A DNA stretch of 64,000 bases from contig NZ_VSFF01000001.1 of NCBI RefSeq assembly GCF_008085905.1, forward strand, positions 124,001 to 188,000, given 5' to 3'. Shown here one piece after another: positions 7,576 through 15,468 of the stretch (position 1 is its first letter; every line of letters begins with the position of its first letter). The position numbers were made by a program, and so were the translations under genes. The stretch is from Actinomadura syzygii. Lineage in GTDB: Bacteria > Actinomycetota > Actinomycetes > Streptosporangiales > Streptosporangiaceae. The notes under the pieces are model-generated. The model did no database searches. It had not been told where the DNA came from and worked only from the letters and a program-made list of their open reading frames with translations.

Positions 7576-7911
7576 TCAGTTAGCGGAGATCAGTTCCGCC
7601 ATTCGGAGTAGTCGGGCCACGTACTCGGCTTCTTCGCCATCCAGGTACGACATGACGCTTCGAAGATCCTTCCGCCACCCCAGCGAAACCTGCTGGCGCT
7701 CGACTCCGAAAGCCCCGTTTCGTAGGTAGGCGGAGACGCATCCGGCAATGTGGGCATCGAGTGTCGCCACCGACTCACCACTTGGCGCGTCCAACCAGCG
7801 CAGAACTTCCGGGAATGCGAGACCCGAGTGCTCCGCCCAGAGGCGCGAGAGCTCCCCGTCCCCCACCCGACTCACGCGGACGAAGCGACACTGGCCGAAC
7901 ACGAAAGACAA
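7576..7911 (-). CDS. Small conserved actinobacterial protein of unknown function
   Basis: 111 residues from TTG at 7911, which has AGGAGG just upstream; an internal GTG is possible. The pattern LWAEHSGLAFPEVLRW...LDAHIAGCVSAYLRNGAFGVERQQ...DLRSVMSYLDGEEAEYVARLLRMAELI recalls a group of roughly 100-residue cytosolic actinomycete proteins with an LDA-x-IAGCV core and a helical C-terminus. I know of no function. It is convergent with the Fic gene and separated from it by about 110 nt. Confidence 0.6.
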   Translation of the reverse strand: MSFVFGQCRFVRVSRVGDGELSRLWAEHSGLAFPEVLRWLDAPSGESVATLDAHIAGCVSAYLRNGAFGVERQQVSLGWRKDLRSVMSYLDGEEAEYVARLLRMAELISAN

Positions 7912-8514
7912 GCGCCTCCTAGGCCACCCGAGGGGCCCATTTGCAGGGCCTCCCTGGGGCAGGGCATCGCGTCAGGCCAGAGAACAGAACCACCGACAAG
8001 CGTTACCGAACGTGACACGATCCATCCCCCTACGTGCTGGCCAGGAACGAGACGGACACCGCATCCATTACCAGCACAAGATCAACCGACAGCCCGCCGA
8101 GCGCCCCGGCCGACTGGAGGTAGCGGAGTCCACCGACGACGAAAAGGCCACCGCCGGGAACCCGCCCCAAGAGAGTACGAGCGACGGGAACGTCTGAGAC
8201 GCTGCATACGTGTCCGCCATCAAGTTCGACTTGATCATTTCAGCGACACGCCGGGGGCTCGCGCACAACCGGAGGTTTGCTGCAATCGCACCCCGTGCGC
8301 GCGCGCCGAGGCGACACCCAGCCAGCGGCTTTACCATGGGGTCCTCATCGCCCCTACGAGGGTTATAGAGAAGTCAGTTGAGCGGGCTCGAACCAGGGAG
8401 CTGCGCCGCCCCCGGGACCCCCGCGAGCCGGGGCACTCGTTCGCGCGAAACGGTCTGTCGCACCTTGCGCGCCGTTCGCGCGAACCACCAGCATCCGCGC
8501 CTGAGCCGGAGCCG
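7912..8514. other. Non-coding stretch with repeat A copy 2
   Basis: About 600 nt without a supported gene. It contains repeat A copy 2 (8226-8285). The rest is probably the 3' side of the 38-aa gene unit. A GGTTCGAGCCC run on the minus strand near 8385-8397 resembles a tRNA T-arm, but nothing around it folds as a tRNA. Confidence 0.5.
8226..8285. repeat. Repeat A, copy 2
   Basis: Second copy of the element at 5866-5926, same orientation. Both copies lie downstream of the 38-aa gene or its remnant as read on the minus strand, about 300 nt from it, so repeat A may be the far end of the same ancestral unit. Confidence 0.8.
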
Positions 8515-8631
8515 TCACCAACGCACGCTCAACGACACCGTGAGCGTGGTCCCGCGCACCTCCACGCGGCATCCCCGCTGTAGGAGCTGCACCGCCAACT
8601 CGTCCAGCGGCCTGTCCATGCCGTCTGCCAT
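8515..8631 (-). CDS. 38-residue small protein, divergent from the XRE-TPR regulator
   Basis: Reads MADGMDRPLDELAVQL and ends RGTTLTVSLSVRW. A clean AAGGA lies 6 nt before the ATG. The first half is amphipathic and helix-like; the second half looks like two short beta strands. A decayed paralogue at 6147-6200 keeps the same frame, which argues that this was translated. It is transcribed away from the XRE-TPR gene at 8818, a placement typical of small partners of XRE regulators in actinomycetes, though it does not resemble DUF397. Function unknown. Confidence 0.6.
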   Translation of the reverse strand: MADGMDRPLDELAVQLLQRGCRVEVRGTTLTVSLSVRW

Positions 8632-8688
8632 AGCTGTTCCTTCCGTCGAACACGGGGGTTGAGCCGGAAGCGACGCCGCCGACCGTTG
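8554..8688. repeat. Repeat B, copy 2 (intact)
   Basis: Matches 6121-6261. It covers the first part of the 38-aa gene, its ribosome site and about 55 bp upstream. The two copies lie about 2.4 kb apart and flank the Fic gene and the small gene at 7576. Confidence 0.8.
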
Positions 8689-8817
8689 CCGACCTGGTTG
8701 ACCGGCGAGGGATGCCGCCCGTTCCATGGGCTCTGAGCCTGTCTTTCTCGCCGGATCTCTCGGAGGCACCGGCTAGGGAGCCAGGGAGGGGCCAGACTTG
8801 AGGGGGGAGGGGCGACC

Positions 8818-10056
8818 GTGGGCGACGCGAAGCGGAAGCGGTTTGGCGCGTACCTGGCGCAGTTGCGGAGGGACGCGCGCAAGAGTCAGCGGCAAGTGGC
8901 CGAGACGTTGTGCCGGATATCCGGTGTCCCTTCTGTGACGCGGCACGAGGTCAGCCGTTGGGAGCGAGGCGAACGCGTCCCGGATGTCTGGCTTCCTGCT
9001 CTCGCGACGGCCCTGAGTGTTCCCCTCGACGCCCTGGAGCGCGGAGCCGCCCATGCGCGAGGTGAAGATGTTGGAACTGGGCCGCGCGGTCCGGCCGAGG
9101 CACTTGCCTACTTCCTTCCAGATCACGATGTGGACCTTGGGCCACTGGCGAGTGAATCGGGACGCCGGGTCGGAGCCTCTACAGCGGCCGCTCTGGCTGA
9201 CCGGGCGCATGGCCTACGGCTCGCTGATGACGTCATCGCCGGAGGCGATCTGCTTGCCCCGGCGCTTAGGGAGTTGGACGGAGCCGTCCGGCTCTACCGA
9301 GAAACGAGGCATTCCGAGGAGACCGGCCGCTCACTTCTCAGCAGCATCGGGGAAATAGCCCAGATCGCGGGGTGGATCGCGAGTGACGCGGGCGAACACG
9401 ACCAGGCGGAGCGCACCTATCGGCTCGGAGTCTCGGCCGCTAGGGAGGCCGGAGACCACGCTCTCGTGGGCAACCTTGCCGGAAGCCTGGCCTATCAGCT
9501 CTCCAACACCGGTCACGAAGACGACGGTGTGAGTCTCGCCCGTGCCGCGCTGGACGAGGCAGGCCCCGACGCACCCGCCAAGGCCCGCGCGCTCTACCTC
9601 GATCGGGTCGCATGGGCGCACACCAAGGCGGGCGAAGCCCAAGCGGCATTGCGGGCTCTCATCGAAGCCCACGAAGCCATGGCCGTCGAAGACTCGCACG
9701 CGTCTCCAGACTGGGCTTACTGGGTCTCGCCCGAGGAACTCGACGTGATGGACGCCCGCGTCTACACAGAGCTTCGCAAGCCGTTGCGTGCCGTCCCGCT
9801 CCTGCGAGAAGTGCTCAGCCGGTACGACTCGACGCACACCCGCGAACTCGCCCTCTACCTCTCATGGCTCGCCGTCGCCTTGGTCGACGCCAACGAACCA
9901 GAGGAAGCCGCCAAAACCGCGCGCCGGATGCTCGACCTCTCGGCCGACTCCGCCAGCGAGCGCACGGCTCAGCGCGGACGCATCGTCCTCACGAAGCTAG
10001 AGCCGTACCGGCAAGTCCCCGAAGTGCGGGAAGTGCTCGACACACACGCGGCCTGA
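8818..10056 (+). CDS. XRE family regulator with TPR-like repeats
   Basis: 412 residues. Residues about 6-70 form a helix-turn-helix (FGAYLAQLRRDARKSQRQVAETLC...SVTRHEVSRWERGERVP), followed from about residue 120 by helical TPR-like repeats (AERTYRLGVSAAREAG, LARAALDEAG and similar). This architecture is common in actinomycete developmental and quorum-type regulators, where the repeat part binds a peptide or protein. The GTG start has GGGGAGGGG five bases upstream. It is divergent from the 38-aa gene, with 186 nt between them available for shared control. Confidence 0.85.
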   Translation: MGDAKRKRFGAYLAQLRRDARKSQRQVAETLCRISGVPSVTRHEVSRWERGERVPDVWLPALATALSVPLDALERGAAHARGEDVGTGPRGPAEALAYFLPDHDVDLGPLASESGRRVGASTAAALADRAHGLRLADDVIAGGDLLAPALRELDGAVRLYRETRHSEETGRSLLSSIGEIAQIAGWIASDAGEHDQAERTYRLGVSAAREAGDHALVGNLAGSLAYQLSNTGHEDDGVSLARAALDEAGPDAPAKARALYLDRVAWAHTKAGEAQAALRALIEAHEAMAVEDSHASPDWAYWVSPEELDVMDARVYTELRKPLRAVPLLREVLSRYDSTHTRELALYLSWLAVALVDANEPEEAAKTARRMLDLSADSASERTAQRGRIVLTKLEPYRQVPEVREVLDTHAA

Positions 10057-10079
10057 CGACCGTTTCCGAAGGTCACCGA

Positions 10080-10736
10080 CTATTCGGTGGGGGCTACGCC
10101 TACGGGGCAGGATAGGCCGGTGCCGGTTATGCCGCAGTAGCCGTTTGGGTTTTTGGCGTCTGAGAGGTACTGCTGGTGGTAGTCCTCGGCGAAGTAGAAG
10201 TCGGTGGCCGGGGTTATCTCGGTGGTTATGGGGCCGTAGCCGGACTTCGTCAGGACGGGTTGGTAGGCGTCGCGGGAGGCTTCGGCGGCCTCTTGTTGGG
10301 ACTCGGTGCGGGTGAAGACGGCCGAGCGGTACTGGGTGCCGATGTCGTTGCCCTGGCGCATGCCCTGGGTGGGGTCGTGGGACTCCCAGAAGACGCGGAG
10401 CAGCTCCTCGTAGCTGATCTTCGACGGGTCGTACACGACGCGGACGGCTTCGGCGTGGCCGGTGAGGCCGCTGCAGACCTCTTCGTAGGTGGGGTTCGGG
10501 GTGTGGCCGCCCTCGTAGCCGACGGCGGTGGAGAGGACGCCGGGGGTCTGCCAGAACATGCGCTCGGCGCCCCAGAAGCAGCCGAGGGCGAACTCGGCGA
10601 TCTCGGCGCCGTCCGGGTAGGGCGGGGCGAGGGGGGCGTCGAGGACCTCGTGGCGGGGCGGGACCGGGATGGGCTCGTCCCGTCCCGGGAGGGCCTTGTC
10701 AGGGCTGACCATCTGGGTCTTCGCGAAGCCGAACAT
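10080..10736 (-). CDS. msrA: Peptide methionine-(S)-S-oxide reductase
   Basis: 218 residues. Reduces S-epimer methionine sulfoxide in proteins, using thioredoxin. The catalytic motif [10 protein letters not shown] is at about residue 53, and the Cys near the C-terminus ([15 protein letters not shown]) is the usual recycling cysteine. The N-terminal 45 residues are the standard actinobacterial extension. The start at 10736 appears leaderless: TAGGCT lies 6 nt before the ATG. Divergent from rarD and convergent with the XRE-TPR gene. Confidence 0.95.
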   Translation of the reverse strand: MFGFAKTQMVSPDKALPGRDEPIPVPPRHEVLDAPLAPPYPDGAEIAEFALGCFWGAERMFWQTPGVLSTAVGYEGGHTPNPTYEEVCSGLTGHAEAVRVVYDPSKISYEELLRVFWESHDPTQGMRQGNDIGTQYRSAVFTRTESQQEAAEASRDAYQPVLTKSGYGPITTEITPATDFYFAEDYHQQYLSDAKNPNGYCGITGTGLSCPVGVAPTE

Positions 10737-10813
10737 GCTTTCAGCCTAGCTCGCCGCCGCAGACATGAGTGTGCGTGATAGTGGCTGATTACGTCCCTGG
10801 TAGGTTGCCCCTC

Positions 10814-11698
10814 GTGGTGAAGCGGGGGATGTTGTACGGGATCGCGGCGTATGCGCTGTGGGGCCTGTTTCCGCTGTACTGGCCGCTGCTGGAGCCCGCG
10901 GGCGCGGTCGAGATCCTCGCGCACCGGATCATGTGGTCGCTCGTGGCGGTCGCCGTCGTCCTCGCGGTGTCGCGGAACCGGGGCTGGCTCCGGATGCTGA
11001 CCTGGCGCCGCGGCCTGCTGCTGGCGCTGGCGGCCGCGGTGGTCAGCGTCAACTGGGGCACCTATATCTACGCCGTCAACGACGGCCGGACGATCGAGGC
11101 CGCGCTCGGTTACTTCATCAACCCGCTGATCAGCGTGATGTTCGGCGTGGCGGTGTTCCGGGAGCGGCTCCGGCCGCGGCAGTGGTGGGCGGTCGGGATG
11201 GGGACGGCCGCCGTGGTCGTGCTGACCGCCGACTACGGGCGTCCGCCGTGGATCGCGCTGGTCCTGGGCCTCGCCTTCGGGGTCTACGGGATGCTCAAGA
11301 AGTTCGTCGACATGCCGTCGGCGGAGGGCCTGGCGGTCGAGACGGCGATGATGTTCCTGCCCGCGCTCGGGTTCGTGCTCGTCCTGGAGGGACGGGGCGA
11401 GGCGGCGTTCGGGCACCACGGGGTGGGGAACGCGGTGCTGCTGGCGCTCGCGGGCGTGGTGACCGCCGTCCCGCTGATGCTGTTCAACGCGGCGGCGATC
11501 AGGCTCCCGCTGTCGGTGATCGGGATGCTGCAGTACCTAGCGCCGGTGCTTCAGTTCGGTATCGGGCTTTTTGTCCAACATGAGGAGATGCCGGCGAGCC
11601 GTTGGGCCGGCTTCCTGCTGGTATGGCTCGCGCTGGTGATCTTGACGTGGGACGGGGTCGCCGCCGCACGTCGCGAAGCGGTGCCCGAAACGGTCTGA
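10814..11698 (+). CDS. rarD: EamA family transporter RarD
   Basis: 294 residues and about ten membrane helices in two EamA halves; the opening GMLYGIAAYALWGLFPLYWPLL and the EILAHRIMWSL segment are characteristic of RarD. Members are drug/metabolite permeases of the inner membrane; the substrate is not known. Of two adjacent GTG codons the first (10814) is given. TAGGTT at 10801-10806 lies 7 nt before it, which fits a leaderless mRNA, and no Shine-Dalgarno is visible. Confidence 0.9.
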   Translation: MVKRGMLYGIAAYALWGLFPLYWPLLEPAGAVEILAHRIMWSLVAVAVVLAVSRNRGWLRMLTWRRGLLLALAAAVVSVNWGTYIYAVNDGRTIEAALGYFINPLISVMFGVAVFRERLRPRQWWAVGMGTAAVVVLTADYGRPPWIALVLGLAFGVYGMLKKFVDMPSAEGLAVETAMMFLPALGFVLVLEGRGEAAFGHHGVGNAVLLALAGVVTAVPLMLFNAAAIRLPLSVIGMLQYLAPVLQFGIGLFVQHEEMPASRWAGFLLVWLALVILTWDGVAAARREAVPETV

Positions 11699-11748
11699 AG
11701 GGGCTAAAGTTCCGGACGTCACACGGCCCGGATACAAGGGAGCTCTCG

Positions 11749-12102
11749 GTGCGTCTGGTCAGCGTCACCGTCTTGGGATCGGCACTCGTCGCGGCGGGGA
11801 TGCTGGCGCCCGGGACGGGTGAGGCGACCGCGACCCACCACGACGAGGTCCGGGTGAGTCCGGACGTGGCGCGCCCCGGCGAGCGGGTCGAGGTCTCCTC
11901 CCCGCAGTGCACGGTCGGCAGGCACGAGGTGACGTCCGAGGCGTTCGACCACCCGGTCGTGCGGGGGACGGCGACCATCCGCGAGAACACCGAGCCCGGT
12001 GCCTACACGGTCACCGCGCGGTGCGGCCGACTATCGGTGAAAGGCCAGCTCAGAGTGGCCGGACGGCTCGTCTGGCCGACCCTGCTGAGCACCGCCCGCT
12101 AG
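11749..12102 (+). CDS. Small secreted protein, unknown function
   Basis: 117 residues from a GTG with AGGGAG 6 nt upstream. A signal peptide (RLVSVTVLGSALVAAGMLA) precedes one immunoglobulin-like beta domain (VRVSPDVARPGERVEVSSPQC...AYTVTARCG) with two cysteines likely to form a disulfide. Related actinomycete proteins often carry a C-terminal membrane helix; this one ends in a short hydrophobic tail (WPTLLSTAR) and is probably released. Downstream of rarD by 50 nt, possibly co-transcribed. Confidence 0.75.
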   Translation: MRLVSVTVLGSALVAAGMLAPGTGEATATHHDEVRVSPDVARPGERVEVSSPQCTVGRHEVTSEAFDHPVVRGTATIRENTEPGAYTVTARCGRLSVKGQLRVAGRLVWPTLLSTAR

Positions 12103-12583
12103 GCCGCCGCGCGAATTCTGCCGACCTCGATCATCAATTGATCATGAAGTGCGGACAACTGCGCCCGCATTGTCAAGAGCCATTGACTGGGGCGACATAT
12201 CACTTGCAAGGTGAGGCACGTCACCCACGGATACGCGCAATTACTGCCGGCGGAACGCTTGTTTTCGTCAAATGATCATGTGATACTTCCAGTAACTCGG
12301 TCAGAATGCCCATCTTGCACCAAAGGGCACCCCCAGCTTCTGCATGCTCGATAACTCTCAGTTCCCCCCACCAGGGCTTCCTCGGAGCCAGCCGTACAAA
12401 GGGATCGAGAATGTCCGCCGATGCCGGTCCCCGGCCCGTCCACGCGGCCGAGGCGCCCATGGTCACTCACTTGGCGAGGACGCCCGCGACACTTTGAGCC
12501 GGTCATCTGTGCCCGGCCGTATCTCGAATGGCAGTTCGAATTCTGCACCGAGTGTCACGGCGGACCGACCCCTAGGAGGAATT
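12103..12583. other. Upstream region of the terpene cyclase
   Basis: 480 nt with lower GC than its surroundings at the left. It contains the palindrome ATCAATTGAT near 12130-12140 and two TGATCA sites near 12140 and 12274, which may be regulator sites. A 28-codon leader-like frame (12411-12497) follows, then a promoter-like GTATCT block (12519-12537) that resembles the one upstream of bldN. The only gene-like feature is the leader frame. Confidence 0.45.
12411..12497 (+). CDS. Possible 28-residue leader peptide before the terpene cyclase
   Basis: ATG with AAGGGA six bases upstream; reads MSADAGPRPVHAAEAP then MVTHLARTPATL and stops 86 nt before the terpene cyclase start. The ribosome site is good and the position fits a leader, but 28 codons can occur by chance at this GC content. 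No attenuator-type codon run is visible. Confidence 0.3.
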   Translation: MSADAGPRPVHAAEAPMVTHLARTPATL

Positions 12584-14278
12584 GTGAGCCGCAAATGCGC
12601 GACGCCGTCGGGGGCCAGACGGGAGGAGGACTCCGACGACGTGGCGGGCGCGGCCCGCGAACTCCTGCGCGGACTCCTCAGCCGCCCCTGGGGGCACGTT
12701 TCGCCGTCGATCTACGAGACCGGGCGCGTGGTCTCGCTGACGCCGTGGCTGGCGGGGCACGCGCGGCGGGTAAGGCACATCCTGGACGCGCAGCGGCCGG
12801 ACGGCCTGTGGGGCGCGCCGGGCGCGTACGCGGTCGTCCCGACGCTGAGCGCGGTGGAGGCGCTGCTCACGGTCGTCCGGAGCCTCGACGACGGCGACTC
12901 GAACGGCTTCCGGCAGGCGGACGGCGTTGACCCGAGGGAGGCGGCGGACGCGCTCGGCCGGTCGCTCCCCCGGCTCCTCCGGCGGCTGCCCGCCCTGGAC
13001 TTCACCAGGTTCCCGGACATGCCCGCCAACGACCTGATCGTCGACTCACTCGTCGGCTCGATCAACCGGCATCTGGACGAACTGGGCGGCGACTGCCCGG
13101 TCGTCGGGCCCGTGCCCGAGGGCCGGCTCGGAAACCCGAAGGGCCTGGACCGGACGCGCCTGGCCAAGATGCGCGCCGCCCTCACCGCGGGCGCCGCCCT
13201 CCCGGACAAGATGACGCACGCCCTGGAGGTGACGGGCGACCTCGCGCGCGAGGCGCGGACGATCCGTCCTGGCCCGGTCGGGGCGGTCGGCGCGTCCCCG
13301 GCGGCCACGGCGGCGTGGCTCGGCGAACGCGGCGCGCGGGAGCCGCGCAACCCGGCCCGGCTGTTCCTGGAGGCCGTCTCCGACGAGCACGCGGGAGCGG
13401 TGCCCTGCGGCTCGCCGATCACCGTCTTCGAGCGCGCGTGGGTCCTCAGCACCCTCGCCCGGACGGGGATCGTGTCCAACGCGCCGCCCGCGCTGCTGGA
13501 CGGCCTCGCCGCCGCGCTCGGACCGGCCGGCACCCCGGCGGCGGAGGGACTCCCGGCGGACGCGGACACCACGTCGGCCGTCCTTTACGCGCTCGGCCTG
13601 CTCGGAAAGCCGAGACCCCCGGAGGCGCTCTGGGCCTACGAGACGCCGACGCATTTCTGCACCTGGCCCGGCGAGGAAGGTTTCTCAGTCACGGTCAACG
13701 CCCATGTGCTTGAGGCGTTCGGCCAGTACCTGCGCGCCATCCTCAGAACGGGAGAGACGCCTTCGGTGTCCATTCCGAGATACACGAAGACGGTCGGCGA
13801 CCTCGTGACGCTCCTCTGCGACCAGCAGCGCGAGGACGGAAGCTGGACCGACCGGTGGCACGCCTCTCCCTATTACGCGACGCTGTGCTGCGTCGCGGCG
13901 CTGAGCCGTTTCGGCGGCGGGAAGGCGGCCGGAACCCTCGCCCGCGCCCGCGCGTGGGTCCTGGACACCCAACGCCCGGACGGCTCATGGGGCCTCTGGG
14001 AAGGGACGGTGGAGGAAACGGCGTACGCGCTTCAGATTCTGCTGCCGTCCGCCGACGCCGCCGCCGCGCTCAACGCGAAGGACCCGGCAGGGAAATACAA
14101 GGAATCTATAACTCGGGGGGACGAATTTCTCCCGGCGCCCTCCGACAATGGACGTCTTCTCGGCCCCGCGCTCTGGCACGACAAGGATCTGTACCTACCG
14201 GTCGCCGTGGTGCGCGCGTCCGTCCTGGCTGCTCGGCATCTCGTCGGGAAGTACGTCCATACCATCGAACAGAGCTGA
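12584..14278 (+). CDS. Class II terpene cyclase-like protein with DxDTT motif
   Basis: 564 residues, near the usual 500-530 of bacterial class II diterpene cyclases. Alpha-barrel repeats appear as QRPDGLWGAPGAY (about residue 66), QQREDGSWTDRW and TQRPDGSWGLWEG. The acid motif is DADTTS at residues 326-331: the middle Asp that protonates the substrate is kept, but the fourth position of DxDD is Thr. The following YALGLLG, THFCTWPGEEGFSVTVNAHVLEAF block matches copalyl-diphosphate-synthase-type proteins. Class I motifs (DDxxD, NSE) are absent, so it should cyclise a prenyl diphosphate without removing the diphosphate. Start GTG with AGGAGGA directly upstream. No class I synthase, P450 or prenyl synthase lies beside it; the polyprenyl synthase at 16132 belongs to the nuo operon. 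Confidence 0.75.
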   Translation: MSRKCATPSGARREEDSDDVAGAARELLRGLLSRPWGHVSPSIYETGRVVSLTPWLAGHARRVRHILDAQRPDGLWGAPGAYAVVPTLSAVEALLTVVRSLDDGDSNGFRQADGVDPREAADALGRSLPRLLRRLPALDFTRFPDMPANDLIVDSLVGSINRHLDELGGDCPVVGPVPEGRLGNPKGLDRTRLAKMRAALTAGAALPDKMTHALEVTGDLAREARTIRPGPVGAVGASPAATAAWLGERGAREPRNPARLFLEAVSDEHAGAVPCGSPITVFERAWVLSTLARTGIVSNAPPALLDGLAAALGPAGTPAAEGLPADADTTSAVLYALGLLGKPRPPEALWAYETPTHFCTWPGEEGFSVTVNAHVLEAFGQYLRAILRTGETPSVSIPRYTKTVGDLVTLLCDQQREDGSWTDRWHASPYYATLCCVAALSRFGGGKAAGTLARARAWVLDTQRPDGSWGLWEGTVEETAYALQILLPSADAAAALNAKDPAGKYKESITRGDEFLPAPSDNGRLLGPALWHDKDLYLPVAVVRASVLAARHLVGKYVHTIEQS

Positions 14279-14504
14279 CATCAACACATCGTTCATGTCT
14301 TTTGCACCACAGGGTAGGGCGGTAATAGCAAAAACCCTCAAATGAGGGGAACAAAGTACATCTTCTGAGCCCGCAACGTTGCTAAGGTACTGGCGATGCG
14401 GAGGCGATGGCTTACCTATCGCGCCGCGAGCCTGGACACCACGGCCCCCGAACCCCCATCGCGGCGGTCCGTAGGCCGCTCGGGAAATCGTTGAGGACTT
14501 GTTG

Positions 14505-14618
14505 ATGCCCTTCCGCAACCCACGTCTGCGGCCGAAGATCGCCGCGCGGGTCGGCGCGGACGGCGTCGAAGCAGGGGACACCGGCACCGAAACAGCGGAA
14601 GGCGAGGCAGATCAGTGA
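14505..14618 (+). CDS. 37-residue protein coupled to the conservon, possible kinase remnant
   Basis: ATG at 14505 with GAGGA 7 nt upstream; the stop TGA overlaps the GTG of the roadblock gene (GTGA), the same coupling seen between conservon genes. It reads MPFRNPRLRPKIAARVG and ends TAEGEADQ. The first residues recall the start of the nitrate-sensor-type histidine kinases (CvnA) that head conservons, so it may be what remains after an internal deletion. This is inference from position and a short resemblance. Confidence 0.5.
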   Translation: MPFRNPRLRPKIAARVGADGVEAGDTGTETAEGEADQ

Positions 14619-15040
14619 CGCAGAAGACCGGTTCCTCCTCCGATCTGGGCTGGCTGCTGGACGACCTGGTCCACCGGCTCCCGCACGCGCGCAGCGCCGT
14701 GGTGCTGTCCGCGGACGGCCTGCTCATGGCCTCGTCGGAGGGCTTCCCGCAGGACGACGGCGAGCACCTCGCCGCGGTCGCCGCCGGGATCCAGAGCCTC
14801 GCCAAGGGGGCCGGGACGCGGTTCGGCGGCGGGCCCGTCCGGCAGACGATCGTCGAGATGCAGTCGGCGTTCCTGCTGGTCACGGTCGCCGGGAAGGGCG
14901 CCTGCATCGCGGTGCTCGCGGGCGAGGACGCCGACGTCGGCCTGATCGCCTACGAGATGGCCATGCTGGTCACGAGCATGGGCCACCACCTCAGCACACC
15001 GACGCGCACCGAGCCCGCCGCGGAGGGACGATCGACATGA
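14615..15040 (+). CDS. Roadblock/LC7 domain protein (conservon CvnB-type)
   Basis: 141 residues. One roadblock domain: LGWLLDDLVHRLPHARSAVVLSADGLLMASSEGF at the start, then HLAAVAAGIQSLAKGAG and IVEMQSAFLLVTVAGKGACIAVLAGEDADVG. In conservons this partner associates with the GTPase and the membrane kinase. The GTG start overlaps the stop of the 37-aa frame, and its own end overlaps cvnC by ATGA. Confidence 0.9.
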   Translation: MTQKTGSSSDLGWLLDDLVHRLPHARSAVVLSADGLLMASSEGFPQDDGEHLAAVAAGIQSLAKGAGTRFGGGPVRQTIVEMQSAFLLVTVAGKGACIAVLAGEDADVGLIAYEMAMLVTSMGHHLSTPTRTEPAAEGRST

Positions 15041-15468
15041 TCCCGCCGGACGACCCGGCCCAGGACCCCTGGCCGGAGGACCCGACGCCCCCGGCGCCGC
15101 CCGCCGAGGACCGCTTCCTCGACGAGCACGCCGGTCCGATGGTGCGGCCGTACGTGATGACCAGCGGGCGGATCGAGCCCACCCGCGGCAAGTTCGACCT
15201 CATCACCCTGGTGGTGGCGGTCGGTCCCGAACCCGAGGGCACGATCGGCCTCGGCCCCGAGCACCTCGCCATCATCCGGCTCTGCCAGAACGTGATGTCG
15301 GTCGCCGAACTCACCGGCCACCTCGACCTTCCCGTCGCGACCATTCGGGTGATGCTCGGCGACCTGCTCGACAAGGGGTTCGTCTCCATGCAGGAACCCG
15401 AACCGGAGGCGGACATGCACGACATCAGGCTCTACAAGGCGGTGATCGATGGTCTCCGGGCCCTCTAG
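15037..15468 (+). CDS. DUF742 protein (conservon CvnC-type)
   Basis: 143 residues. The DUF742 core is VRPYVMTSGRIEPTRGKFDLITLV (in parts) with EHLAIIRLCQNVMSVAELTGHLDLPVATIRVMLGDLLDKG, a winged-helix-like stretch. The N-terminal 28 residues are acidic and Pro-rich. Acts with the roadblock protein and GTPase; precise role unknown. The 3' end overlaps cvnD by 20 nt. Confidence 0.9.
   Translation: MIPPDDPAQDPWPEDPTPPAPPAEDRFLDEHAGPMVRPYVMTSGRIEPTRGKFDLITLVVAVGPEPEGTIGLGPEHLAIIRLCQNVMSVAELTGHLDLPVATIRVMLGDLLDKGFVSMQEPEPEADMHDIRLYKAVIDGLRAL

Noticed and set aside
8360..8410. tRNA-like GGTTCGAGCCC on the minus strand
   Set aside because: No acceptor, D or anticodon stems pair around it and no CCA-like end is present.
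7750..8583. A 277-codon plus-strand open frame
   Set aside because: No ribosome site, Pro/Arg/His-rich content, and it runs antisense to the 7576 gene, then through repeat A and across the 38-aa gene.
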